Shown: positions 24,701 through 33,900 of the stretch, one piece after another
Numbering within the stretch: position 1 is the first letter of the stretch
How the letters are laid out: each line of letters opens with the position of its first letter
Origin: Brachypodium distachyon
Taxonomy: Eukaryota > Streptophyta > Magnoliopsida > Poales > Poaceae
NCBI RefSeq assembly: GCF_000005505.3
Contig: NC_016133.3
Span: forward strand, 45,101,237-45,165,236
DNA: 64,000 bases
Direction of reading: 5' to 3'
Made by a program: the position numbers and the translations under genes
Notes under the pieces: generated by a model
The model's input: the letters and a program-made list of their open reading frames with translations, nothing else
Told to the model about the DNA's origin: nothing
The model's database searches: none

Positions 24701-27557
24701 CTGTCAAAGCTTTGTTTTCTGGTCCCAGCTACATGATGATCTTCATATGTGTGGCTTGGCACATTTGGAAGCAGCGCAATGATCTAGTCTTCAATAGGCG
24801 TCCCTCGTCTTGTAATATGTGGTTTAACAGCTTCAAACAGGATTTGATTCTCCATAGTGCTAGAGTTAAGGAGAGCCTCAAGCCTGCAATTTTAGATTGG
24901 TTGTTTCTTCTCGACAATGTAACTTTGTGAGGCTGTGTCCTGTGTCTTTGTGTATGTGTTCTGGGGTCCTTCCCCTCTTTTGTACATATTGTACATATTT
25001 GTCTCTTTAATATAATTCACATATTCGCTGTCGGAGCCTCTCCTACAGTTTCTTTTAAAAAAAAAGCATAAACATGTGGAGATAGATAGTTTCTTCATTA
25101 AAGAGTAGATGAAGGTACAATACAGCAAAGTCACAAGAACTCAGGGGGTCAAACAGCAAACTGTCTAACTAAGTGTTTGAGAACGAAAGAATGTAATTTG
25201 GCACGTAACAAGATGGGAATGATTGGTATTTATCATCCATCTTGAGGGGGGATGTTGGGCTGGTGTGCATGGGTGTGCATTTAGCCCATAGCAGTGTATA
25301 TATGTGAATCGTCCTCACTAACAATTTACTGCCATGAATCTAAAGGTGGGCAGGGATGGGCTAAGGATTTGAAGGTAATTCCATCTCGAAAAGAAGGTTC
25401 AACTGCATTCATGTTGCCATTGGCCAATCTGATCTATGATTCGTGATGGTATTAGCCTAATATCTATGTTTGCAGTGGCACTAGCCTGATTTTCTGTTTG
25501 TGTATGGTGGCAGTGTACGATAAACAAAAGATAAAAGTACCCTGTATGCTTGGTCTTTAAGGGTCTGAAGGTTCTCCAGCTTTAACCTAAAAGTCTTGAT
25601 TTCTTGTGCTTGGTCCTTGTGAAGTCTCTTTATGACTTCGAGAGCTTTGGTGTACCTGTAACATGGGATACAAAAATTCAGGTAATGGGATGTTAGTTAT
25701 GACATCAGCTCCAGGATTTAAAGAAACGTTAACCTCAAGAAAAGTAGACATTATACTATCTTTAACAGATTGCAAGAATCAAGAAAAAATATGAATTAGG
25801 TCAAGCTTCTTAATAATTAAGTAAATAGGTTGCATTTATGTACCGGGTAGCAGAAAAGATGTCGTCGAACTTCTTCTTAAGTGTTGATGGGTCCTGTAAT
25901 GGCCAATTGGACTCATCTTGGTGCACAAATATAACATTCTCCAGTATAGCCTTTGAAACACCCATTAGGGCTGGAATCTCCCTATCCATATCAGCGCATC
26001 TGTAGCTGAGACAGACCTTCTGAACTTCAAGAACAAAAACTAATCAATGAGGTTATGAGTTTCTAGAACATTTCAGCATTATTCCAGAAAACGTAATAGC
26101 CCTGTAGCAAACTGAACTATTCCTACTGAAAAGGGAGTACTTAGGATCAAGAAAAGAACAGTTGCAAAATTGGCAGTTGGATATTGTTATTTTGCATCAA
26201 TTTATCGGACAATTAAACACCTATATACCCACTACTGTTAAAAAAAGTGGGTGATTTGCTCGAAGACACCGAAACAACTAAAATAATATTTCTTGAGCTG
26301 GGAGAAGAGAACACATGTGAAATGCATACTTAGCCCTAGGCTCATGCTACTTTACCATAGTAGATACTGGTTATGCTATGTGTTATGTGCTCGTTATATA
26401 GTGACCGTGATATGTGTGTTCAAATATTGCTCCATCTAGCTAAGTTATATGTGTGCTTGAACCTGATTTTGTGTATGTTAAGTTGTAAACATATAATAAA
26501 TGTTCAAAAAGCAGACAAGTATAATAGAGAAGATATTTATGGCCAGACACAATCACAGCAAGGAAGAAAGAAAATCCTATGCCCTTCCAGATATTATAAA
26601 TTTTACATGATACATAAGGTATCTCAATTGTCCTATCAATTCAAAGTCTTTTTATGTACTTCCATCGAAACATGGTAAAAGATTAAAAAAAGGGACCTCG
26701 CCCGTGTGTGGATTTATAGTCTGGAGGACGCTCTCGATTGCCTTAAACTCCATCTTTGATGCCTTTTGGGTAAGCTGGAAAGAGCGGATGCACACCACAT
26801 CCTTTCCTGCTGCTGTCTTAAACCGCAGCTTAATCTGCCCTTTCGTCTCGGTCTCACCTGCTACCTAAATCCCATAGAATGGAAAAGTATAAAAGTAAGA
26901 AGCACAAAGGAAAGCAGGAAAAGGTAGTAAAAGAACAACATTAACACATTATATCAATTGAAATAAATACTGTCCCCAAATTCTTGTAGGTCACCACGAG
27001 TCAAAGGCATCAAAAATTTCACAATTGCAGCAAACACAACAACCGCGGGGAGACCCTCTCTGATTTGACCCGAATCAAACATCAGGAATAGAGAAATCCA
27101 AACTTGCCATAGACACACTCACGCGCACAGTACCAGCACCATCTCAAATCAGCATAAGTTCCCCGGCAAACAAGCATCAGCCTTATAACGGACAGCATTG
27201 GGACCATAATGAGGTTAACAAGGACGGCGTATCACCTTGGGGTCGTGGACGAAGGTGTGGCCGGAGCGGGAGTTAGGGGGCAACTCGCCGGTGCAGGACA
27301 GCTTCAGGCATTCGATGATCGTCTGCGGAAAAAAAAACAAAAAATCCCAAGGGGGTCAGGCAGTGCATCTATCGATGCATACATACAGATGCCATGGAAA
27401 TGGAACGGGAGGTGGATGGGATCGTCGGGCATACGGTTTTGCCGGCGCCGTTGGGGCCGACGATGAGGGTGAGGGGCTTGAAGAAGGTGATGACGTTCTT
27501 GTTCTCCGGGCCGAAGCTCCGGATCCCCTTGATCAGCATCTTGTCCACGGTGCTCAT
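9800..27557 (-). CDS. RAD50: DNA double-strand-break repair ATPase RAD50 (27 exons, 1316 aa)
   Basis: SMC-like subunit of the MRE11-RAD50-NBS1 complex; it tethers and processes broken DNA ends, meiotic breaks and telomeres in the nucleus. Exons, in order of translation: 27557-27435, 27322-27236, 26864-26697, 26019-25844, 25655-25541, 22753-22525, 22447-22269, 22166-21996, 21628-21524, 21430-21323, 20558-20347, 20251-20159, 19170-19043, 18442-18328, 18241-18112, 17996-17787, 17181-16973, 15943-15742, 13835-13666, 13590-13266, 12817-12692, 12612-12560, 10949-10799, 10713-10651, 10485-10352, 10281-10153, 9839-9800. All junctions are GT-AG and phases agree; the 3951 nt give 1316 aa, the length of Arabidopsis RAD50. 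Walker A GPNGAGKT is at residues 34-41, a long coiled coil surrounds the zinc hook CPCC (695-698), the signature CSAGQK is at 1211-1216 and Walker B ILALDEPT at 1237-1244. The gene looks intact. Introns are swollen by transposons. Confidence 0.97.
11391..12125. mobile_element. Putative TIR element in RAD50 intron 22
   Basis: Left CATAGTTACCTGATTCG and right CGAATCCGGTAACTATG form an imperfect inverted repeat around 730 bp inside the intron between exons 22 and 23. The interior (about 11640-12080) is CT-rich, then GC-rich with an ATG-containing leader-like part, as in elements that have captured a gene fragment. No target duplication is clear and no protein family is recognised. Confidence 0.5.
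12880..13135. mobile_element. Foldback MITE-like element in RAD50 intron 20
   Basis: An arm at about 12900-12960 (TATGAAAATGCCCATTTTAGTCC) pairs with 13042-13130, whose complement reads TATGAAAATTTATGTTTTGG. Arms are diverged. It separates exon 20 (13266-13590) from exon 21 (12692-12817). Confidence 0.5.
14390..14525. repeat. 35-bp direct repeat, 101-bp spacing
   Basis: AAGCTTTGATGCTC followed by ACCTATGGCTGCCCTTTA occurs at about 14390-14424 and 14491-14525 in the RAD50 intron between exons 18 and 19. It encloses a GC-rich segment foreign to the intron's base composition, suggesting an insertion with flanking duplication or a local tandem duplication. Confidence 0.7.
15553..15758. repeat. 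108-bp tandem duplication overlapping RAD50 exon 18
   Basis: Copy A (about 15553-15650) and copy B (about 15661-15758) share CTTAGTAT.AAGAACTG, TATTTCAGTAAAGAAAATAT and GTCA-ending blocks with a 108-bp offset. Copy B contains the real 3' end of exon 18 (15742-15758) and its GTAC donor. In copy A the same 17 exon bases are present, but the donor position reads TTAC, so the canonical GT is lost; a GT one base upstream remains. Confidence 0.85.
19266..19426 (+). mobile_element. tRNA-derived SINE with 17-bp target duplication
   Basis: A body of about 127 bp (19283-19409) has a Pol III A-box-like TAGCTCACTTGG near its start and a perfect B box GGTTCAAGTCC about 35 bp later, as in tRNA-derived grass SINEs (Au-like). 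It is flanked by AAAGCATAATAAAATTA (19266-19282) and AAAGCATAATAAACTTA (19410-19426), a 17-bp duplication with one mismatch. It ends in a T-rich stretch, fitting the T-tailed ends described for Au SINEs. It lies in the RAD50 intron between exons 12 and 13. Confidence 0.88.
20729..21202. mobile_element. Foldback MITE in RAD50 intron 10
   Basis: Arms of about 95 bp at 20732-20826 and 21103-21200 are nearly perfect inverted copies (CACGGAACCCTTACTTTTGG, AAAACCACAACTTCTGGAAA and TTATCACTTAACCACAACTA against their complements). The central 270 bp are GC-richer. It sits between exons 10 and 11. No transposase is encoded. Confidence 0.85.
23308..23515. mobile_element. Stowaway MITE in RAD50 intron 5
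   Basis: A 208-bp element starts CTCCCTCCGTCCG and ends CGGACAGAGGGAG, flanked by TA on both sides (23306-23307, 23516-23517). The body is less AT-rich than usual for the family and has internal GGCAGNCTGCTG-type inverted motifs. Confidence 0.9.
24078..24545 (+). pseudogene. Ty1/Copia reverse transcriptase-RNase H fragment
   Basis: The plus strand, with frame changes and stops, encodes the end of a Copia polyprotein: [59 protein letters not shown] and [16 protein letters not shown]. These are the RT tail and RNase H blocks in the correct order. No LTR is attached. It lies antisense within RAD50 intron 5 and abuts a LINE tail directly at about 24545. Confidence 0.85.
24546..25057 (+). pseudogene. 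LINE 3' end with poly(A), joined to the Copia fragment
   Basis: After the Copia fragment the sequence encodes a zf-RVT-like zinc-binding stretch (SNSSCLLC, then CDHLFFGC in a shifted frame) and the C-terminal block [16 protein letters not shown] typical of cereal LINEs, ending in LDWLFLLDN. An untranslated tail with TTTTAAAAAAAAAGC follows at about 25048-25057. It is truncated at the 5' side and has frameshifts. Confidence 0.85.
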
Positions 27558-28057
27558 CTTGCCCTCCCAAGACCTATTCCTCTCTTCCTCCTCCCTTACT
27601 GGCCCCCTCCTCTCTCGTTTCGGTTCCTTTGGATTCTCCTCTCCGCCCTAATCCGGCGTTGGTGCTGGTGTCGGCGTGCTACAGCAATCAACCCTCTCGC
27701 TGTGTAGCGCTATCCATCTGTTACTCCGGCTCTCCGCCGTGGATGTGGGGAACAGGGGCAAAGACTCGCCTCTTTTCAGACTTCGGGGTTTTGGCCGATT
27801 GGGGTTTAGGGTTTGGGCGAGTTAGTACTTCCGTTCAACCTTCGGGCCCCGTGCGGATTATCATTCCATCGTGTAAAATATTTTAGGTTTGCTCTTAGCC
27901 GTTCGAATTTATCTTATTTTATTTTTGACAGAAAAGATATTTCATGACAAATTAACGAGAATTAAAATCGTTCTGAACCACATTAGTTAACTACGAAGCC
28001 ATCAAGTTGTATGTCCTGTCCTTTCAAACTATCAACTGAAACCAATAAATGACTCAG
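27558..28057. other. RAD50 5' leader and upstream region
   Basis: On the minus strand upstream of the RAD50 ATG lies a pyrimidine/GC-mixed leader, then a telo-box (27805-27814) and an AT-rich stretch. No other gene is seen. The transcription start cannot be placed. Confidence 0.6.
27805..27814 (-). promoter_or_regulatory. Telo-box upstream of RAD50
   Basis: The minus strand reads AAACCCTAAA inside CAAACCCTAAACCCC, about 250 bp before the RAD50 start codon. Telo-boxes are found in promoters and leaders of plant genes active in cycling cells, which suits a replication/repair gene. Confidence 0.6.
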
Positions 28058-28272
28058 GCCTGTTTGTTTGGACTTCTGCTTCAGCTTTTGATGTTTTTAG
28101 TTCTCTAAAAAACAATTCTCCTATTTACAAGAAGCATGTCTAGAGGTGCTTCCTTGGGGGAAGCACCGAAACATCTCCGGACGTGCTTCTCAGCTTCATA
28201 TGTAAACGGGATAATTGTTTTTTAGAGAGCTAGAAGCACCAAAAATTGAAACAGAAGTCCAAACAAACATGA
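28058..28272. mobile_element. MITE with GTTTGTTTGGACTTCTG ends
   Basis: The left end GTTTGTTTGGACTTCTG (28062-28078) is exactly complementary to 28252-28268. A second paired block, TCTCTAAAAAACAATT against AATTGTTTTTTAGAGA, extends the hairpin. About 210 bp, non-coding. The target duplication is unclear, so the superfamily is uncertain (hAT-like favoured). Confidence 0.8.
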
Positions 28273-28424
28273 CCATTTATATTCTAATTGCGAGAAGCTT
28301 TTCGAATTGAGACATCCTTATCTCTAGAACACATCAAACCAATCTCCTTCATTCTCCTAATATATTGGGAACGATTTGCCTTGATGACATTTGAAGTGCA
28401 ATTAGAACAATTTGTCATGAGCAA

Positions 28425-28676
28425 TTAACTCCGAAGTAAGAGCATCACGACATAACAGAAAGTAGCAACATGCCGCAAAGATAACTTTTTACAGTGGTCC
28501 ATACTTGCCATGCCATGATTGTATTCGTACACAAAGTAGCCATACACGTACGGTGGCTTCAGCATGAGCTTTGGTGCAGGAGGGCGTACACCTCCATAGG
28601 TTACTTGCGTTTTTCTAACATGGTTCGGATGATATGCTTGGAGGGCCTTTGCCAAGTTTAGCGTTGGGGAACTCAT
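28425..28676 (-). CDS. Unrecognised 83-aa ORF
   Basis: An open frame starting MSSPTLNLAKALQ, with a proline/tyrosine-rich middle (GGVRPPAPKLMLKPPYVYGY) and a hydrophobic end. I do not recognise it. It could be a gene fragment carried by a transposon or chance. No splice partner or conserved motif is evident. Confidence 0.2.
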   Translation of the reverse strand: MSSPTLNLAKALQAYHPNHVRKTQVTYGGVRPPAPKLMLKPPYVYGYFVYEYNHGMASMDHCKKLSLRHVATFCYVVMLLLRS

Positions 28677-28844
28677 GGATCAATAGGAACGACTCCACTT
28701 ACGTACACATATCCATGGGAGGCTCTCAACAAAGACTGAAACTTTGTCATGCGTGAGCTCATTGTGGACGTGTAAGCGCCAAAACAGCATCCGGATCAAC
28801 ATCTTTTATTGTCATTCAAAGTCAGAGGAGCCGGAGGAACCAAT

Positions 28845-29206
28845 GCGTGCCGATGACAAAAACAAGGCCCTCACATGATAGAACATGTGTGGAGTAACAT
28901 AAAGTGGTAACATGCATATGTTACTACATCAATAGTCGATAGTAACATATTTGTGGTAACATAGAAGCATCACTTATTAGTTTTGTAGACTCATTGTATT
29001 TTAAGAAGTGTGATGTGGGTAACATATCTAGTTACTCCAATCCTCTCTTTCCTCATTCATAACATAACACATCATCAAAATTGCTTAGTTGTCACTTTAG
29101 TTACCACCTTTGTTATCTCACTGTGACTAGCCGATAGATCCCAGCAGGTTCTTGGAGGTCGTGCCAGTGACACAAACAAGGCGCTCACATGACAGAATCC
29201 AATAGG
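28845..29206. repeat. ~37-bp direct repeats bracketing a ~300-bp insert
   Basis: GTGCCGATGACAAAAACAAG and the following CCTCACATGATAGAA (about 28848-28882) recur as GTGCCAGTGACACAAACAAG and GCTCACATGACAGAA (about 29162-29197). Between them lies an AT-rich segment with GGTAACAT / ATGTTAC motifs facing each other (28895-29030), resembling a MITE. The repeats are too long and too diverged for a simple recent target duplication. Confidence 0.65.
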
Positions 29207-29214
29207 TACTCGTT

Positions 29215-30105
29215 AGAGCATCTCCAACAACATATCCATGTTTTGGATATTCAAATCTATTATGGGTATATGAGTGAGAAAATATGGATACTCAAATCTG
29301 ATCAACTTTTACGACATTCCTAAAAGAGAATACCCATATGCAACAAATTCTCTCGGCCCCACCTGTCATTGGTCACCCATTCTTCTTCCTCCTCCACACC
29401 TCTCTCCCCTGCCAATCCCAATCCAAATCGGAGAATCCAAATCGGGCATGGCTAGGCGGCGGAGGAGACCGGCGGCGACGGGGCCTGGGTGGCGGGCGTG
29501 CAGGTCGCGGCTGAGCTCCTAGGCGGCGAAGAGAGATGGGGCAGGGGCAAGAGGGTTCGTCGGGGCACGAAATCAACGGAAGAGGGTCGCGGGGCGCCGG
29601 CGCGGGCGGCGCCAGCCCGAGCTCCCGACGATGGAGCGTCGGGAAGGAGCAGCGGGCGGCGGCGTGGGGGGCCTCCGGACGATGGATGGAGGCCACGGCT
29701 GGGGGCGACGACGTCGTGCGTGAAGGTGACGTGCTCGAGCGCGGCGGCCGCCGGTAGGGGTTGGCAAGCGCGCGCGAGGGTGGGGAACGGCAGCGGGGAG
29801 CAGTGCGGGGCCGGGCTAGCCGACTGATAGCGAAGGGGGCGGCGGAGACCGGCAGGTCGGGAGATGGAACGAGGGTGAAAGTTCAGGAAAGTGGTGGTTG
29901 GGTGCGGGCGTGGGATATGTGCAGCTACCCAAATTCTAGGAAGAATACCCATGTTTGGGTACCCAGGGGTAAAATATGTGTAGCCACCTAAAAATTAATG
30001 GGTATTTATAAAACATGGGTATGCTGCTGGAACAGTTTTTTAAGACAAAATACTCGTATGGATGGTTTTTGGATATTTTTCTCTCAAATATGGATATGCC
30101 AAAGC
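29215..30105. mobile_element. TIR element carrying a GC-rich gene-like insert
   Basis: The left part (AGCATCTCCAACAACATATCC, TTTTGGATATTCAAA) and the right part, read in complement (GGCATATCCATATTTGAGAG, AAAATATCCAAA), are imperfect inverted copies; both sides also repeat ATACCCAT-type motifs. Between them 29440-29890 is strongly GC-rich with long overlapping frames on both strands and no recognisable domain. The pattern of AT-rich TIRs around a GC-rich core is that of Pack-type elements carrying host gene pieces. Confidence 0.6.
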
Positions 30106-30933
30106 CATCGAGCATGCGTACACTAAACCAAAAGCATGAAATGCTGTTGACTTAATGCCCGCAGACCCATCTGAGTCGCTGCCTCGCTGGTATGCAGTTC
30201 TCACAGAAAACATGCCTCTTTTGTTCTGGACTTCTATTGTAGATTTTGTTAACTATATCTAGAAAATTATTGCTGAGTAGTCATACTATACATTTCGCAA
30301 GGTGGAACAAACCATATCATCCTAAAATACAAAAACCACTGCTATGTTATACTCCTTCCATCCCAAAATAAGTGACGTGGATTTGTATAAGAATCTATAC
30401 AATTCCAGGTCACTTATTTTTGGACAATGGGAGTATTTGGAACCATCTATCGAGGCTGCAGCTCAGAATATACACAAAATCGTCCGTGAAGAAACCCTAA
30501 GAAAAAGGTCAACAACAAACAAAACACAACAAGAAAAATCAATACCAGCAAGGAATAATGCTATTCGCTTCCACAGTCGACAAAAAACACATGACAGATC
30601 TCGTCCTTGATACTTATTCCGTTGCCTGCAAAAATTATCAACTCAAATGGACACGACTAATGAATACCCTTAGTTAAGTGGGAAGAGGACAAAATCAACA
30701 CAAAAAATAACAAATCAGCTGTTCATCAAAAGACCAAGCTAAGAGTCTAAACTACATCCTGAATAGGTGTATATTCTACAATTAGTAACCAATTTCCACC
30801 TCCCTGTCGCCTGCAAAAACCGAGAGAAACCTCATCATGGCTTCTCATAACCGCGCACGAAACCAACTGATGGATCCGGAACTATTTGACGACCACCAAA
30901 TGATGCTGCTAAAGAGATGTAGGTATTTGGCCA
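30106..30933. other. 3' flank of the G3BP-like gene
   Basis: No other gene is seen. It contains a short Stowaway MITE (30352-30433), and the part nearest 30934 should be the 3' untranslated region of the G3BP-like transcript. The poly(A) site is not identifiable. Confidence 0.5.
30352..30433. mobile_element. Short Stowaway-type MITE
   Basis: An 82-bp hairpin: CTCCTTCCATCCCAAAATAA at the left pairs with TTATTTTTGGACAATGGGAG at the right, and CTATACAATTCCAGGTCACT mirrors AGTGACGTGGATTTGTATAAG. It is flanked by TA at 30350-30351 and 30434-30435. Confidence 0.88.
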
Positions 30934-33900
30934 TCATTTCGTGGGGGCACCAGTGGCTCCTGATGTGCGACCACCACGGTCAACCCTTTGGTAGCCAACA
31001 TCAGCACCACGGCCTGAGCCACCTCTACCACCACTTCGGCCCCCAAAATCAGCTCTGTAACCGAAGTCACCCCTTCCGTAGTTCCTTCCCCCACCATAGT
31101 TACCACGGCCTCTCATCCCTTCAGCTCTGAAGTTATTACCCCTACCCGCAAACCTTCCTCTGCCAGAGCCTGAAGCAAAGAAAGAAGAAACGAGGAAATC
31201 ATCAATTGAAATGGAAAACTTGAACGAGTTGGTGCAGCATAACAAAAGATAAAATTCAATGGGTTATGTACAACCGATAGTAGTTTGTGGATACCAATAT
31301 CTTAATACCCATTAAATGAGATAAGCACAAATAGGATTGAGTCACACATAAGAGAGTGATCCCTCGTACATGATTTTACAGTTTGGGAGGGTTACCAGCA
31401 CCCATGAGCTTCTTGTGCTGACCTAAATCTAGCCCATTAAAGTCTCATCCACAACTCACATGGGTCACTAAAACTTGGCACATTAGCCCCTAAAAGTGGA
31501 CAGGTTAGGTACCTCCCCAGTTCCCCTAGAGGCCTAAATTAAATATATGTGACCTTTTTAATGGGCAATGCCTCACAGGTCTTGTACAAAAAGCATAATC
31601 GGATTAGCATGTATCTTCGTAATAAAATATTTTTAGAGAAAATATAAAGGAACATGTGACAAGAATAACCTACTGCAGTTATGCATTCTTAACCTTATGA
31701 TCCACTTGTTTCGGAACAACATCATTTATGTAAGACGATGGTTCTTAGCTGCAATACTACAATAGGCACAACTAAATAAGTATAATGAACCGACCTCGTG
31801 AACCATGCGTCCTCTTTTCCTCTATGAAACACTCACGGCCACCAATCATTACAGATTTAGCCTGCAAAGTTAAAAGAAGTTAGATATTGACAACTCAGTC
31901 TGCTATTTATCATGCTATCTTGTAGTACTCAGCTCAACAATTGCCAACAGTGCTCCTTAAAAAGTATAAAAGAAATACCTCAAATAAAACACAGAATGGT
32001 ACAATAATAGGACATCGTGCACCAAGCATTCGTTCTAGGATTGATGTCTAAAACTTAGTATTATATATCCAAGTATTTCCATGAAAACTTAAAAGCTACG
32101 GAACATGGAAGCAAATCAAGCAATAAATGCAAAGCTCGTGATCGATCAACTACAAAACCCTAAACCTGAACATGTCCATGTTACAGCACAGAAACTCTGC
32201 ATGAATTTTTAATGAGCAGAAAGCAAAAGCTCCATACTTATGAAGTTATGTGCTCCAAACCAGTCCAAGTAAGTCCTAAGCCTAATGAGATGGAACAAAA
32301 CCTAAATCAATTAGATTATTTTGTTGATACCAAATTATCAATGTCTGATCAAAACACAGAAGACAAAGCTACATACAGTAAATAAGACATCTCCTCACAC
32401 CTGACCCAAAATGACAACATTTATACAGCCTAAATGGTATAGCACATCATCTCTGATAGTTTGATTCTCACCAACCACAGGCTGAGTGGATTATTTGTCC
32501 TGGCATTCTAACTACAGTTCACCTAGGTTCAGTTCTATTAGCTCTATTGTGCAGCTTTACAATGACTACACTAGCCTTTCTCCAAATGAAAAAGACTACA
32601 TTAGCCAATCACCCAACCTCTCAAATATATGTCATCAAAGCATACATACTTAAATCAATCTATTAAAGAGTGCAGTAAATTAGAGACAACATGCAAGGTC
32701 ATCTCCAATGGTTGCGAGATAGTTGGTAAAGTTTGCCGGTAAGAAATGTGATGGTGTGCAGAGAATAAATGAGATGGAATAACGTTGTGTGTACATGCAC
32801 CAACAACCTTGCACAAGCTTCAGGATGAAAAGAGAGAGCAAACTTATATATTCTCTCGCCTATTATTGGACAACTTAGGCACACTTATTGGAGTAGTTGT
32901 ATAATGGATTATCAGACAATTTTATCAAGAAGGTGACACAAGCTACTGGAGATGCTCTATGTTGCACTGAGTTGCACATGAAACCACTTTTCACATTAAT
33001 CATGCATGCAAAGCAGTATGATCCTGCAGTGGTGTAGGCGACCGAAGGGGCACAACTCAGGCGGATCTGGATAAGAGAAGAATTTGGCAGGAGAAACTAT
33101 AGGGACAGAGAGAGCGCAGAAGATATATATGACATGCGACTGTCATATAGGACTTTGTTGCAAGGTCCATTTGAGGCAACTGAAGATAAATACAGTCAGG
33201 CGGATCCGGATAAGAGAAGAATTTGGCAGGAGAAACTATAGGGACAGAGAGAGTGCAGAAGATATATATGACATGCGACTGTCATATAGGACTTTGTTGC
33301 AACGTCCATTTGAGGCAACTGAAGATAAATAGAGGTGGTGCCGAGTGCAATAATCTTGTCTTAACCCAGTGCAAATTTTATATTATTGCAAAAGGTGGTA
33401 TAGTGTGCAACTTTGATCAATTTAATTGGTGTGATGTGCAATTTACCAAAGATCATTGTGTAATTTAATCATCATACAATGATGATAAAAACTGTTTGGT
33501 CCGATCTTTCACGATGCACCTCCTTATCCAAAAGTAACCGATAGCAATCTCCCAATCACGCAACGAACGTAACCTGAAGATGGGAAAAACCAATCTTGCG
33601 AGCTACTCAACGATGAACGACGAACCTCACGCCAGAATAGATTAATCCAACGAACAACTTGATGACGAACAACAAGCCTCACGCCAAAGCACGACAATAC
33701 TTGAATAACAAGCACCTTCACACAAACTCAATATACTGGATAACTAGACGAGCGTCGGAGACGCTGTTACCACGCCAACCCCGGAGGGATGGTTCACAAA
33801 CGAGAAACACAATGTTCTACCTAATTTTTTTAAGCGCCCCTAATCTTTTGGCACTCCCTTTGTTTATATAGGACAAAGAGGTAGAGCGGCCGACTAACCT

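Noticed and set aside
24514..24930. 138-aa ORF as a host gene
   Set aside because: It is the zf-RVT/C-terminal region of a truncated LINE with a poly(A) tail.
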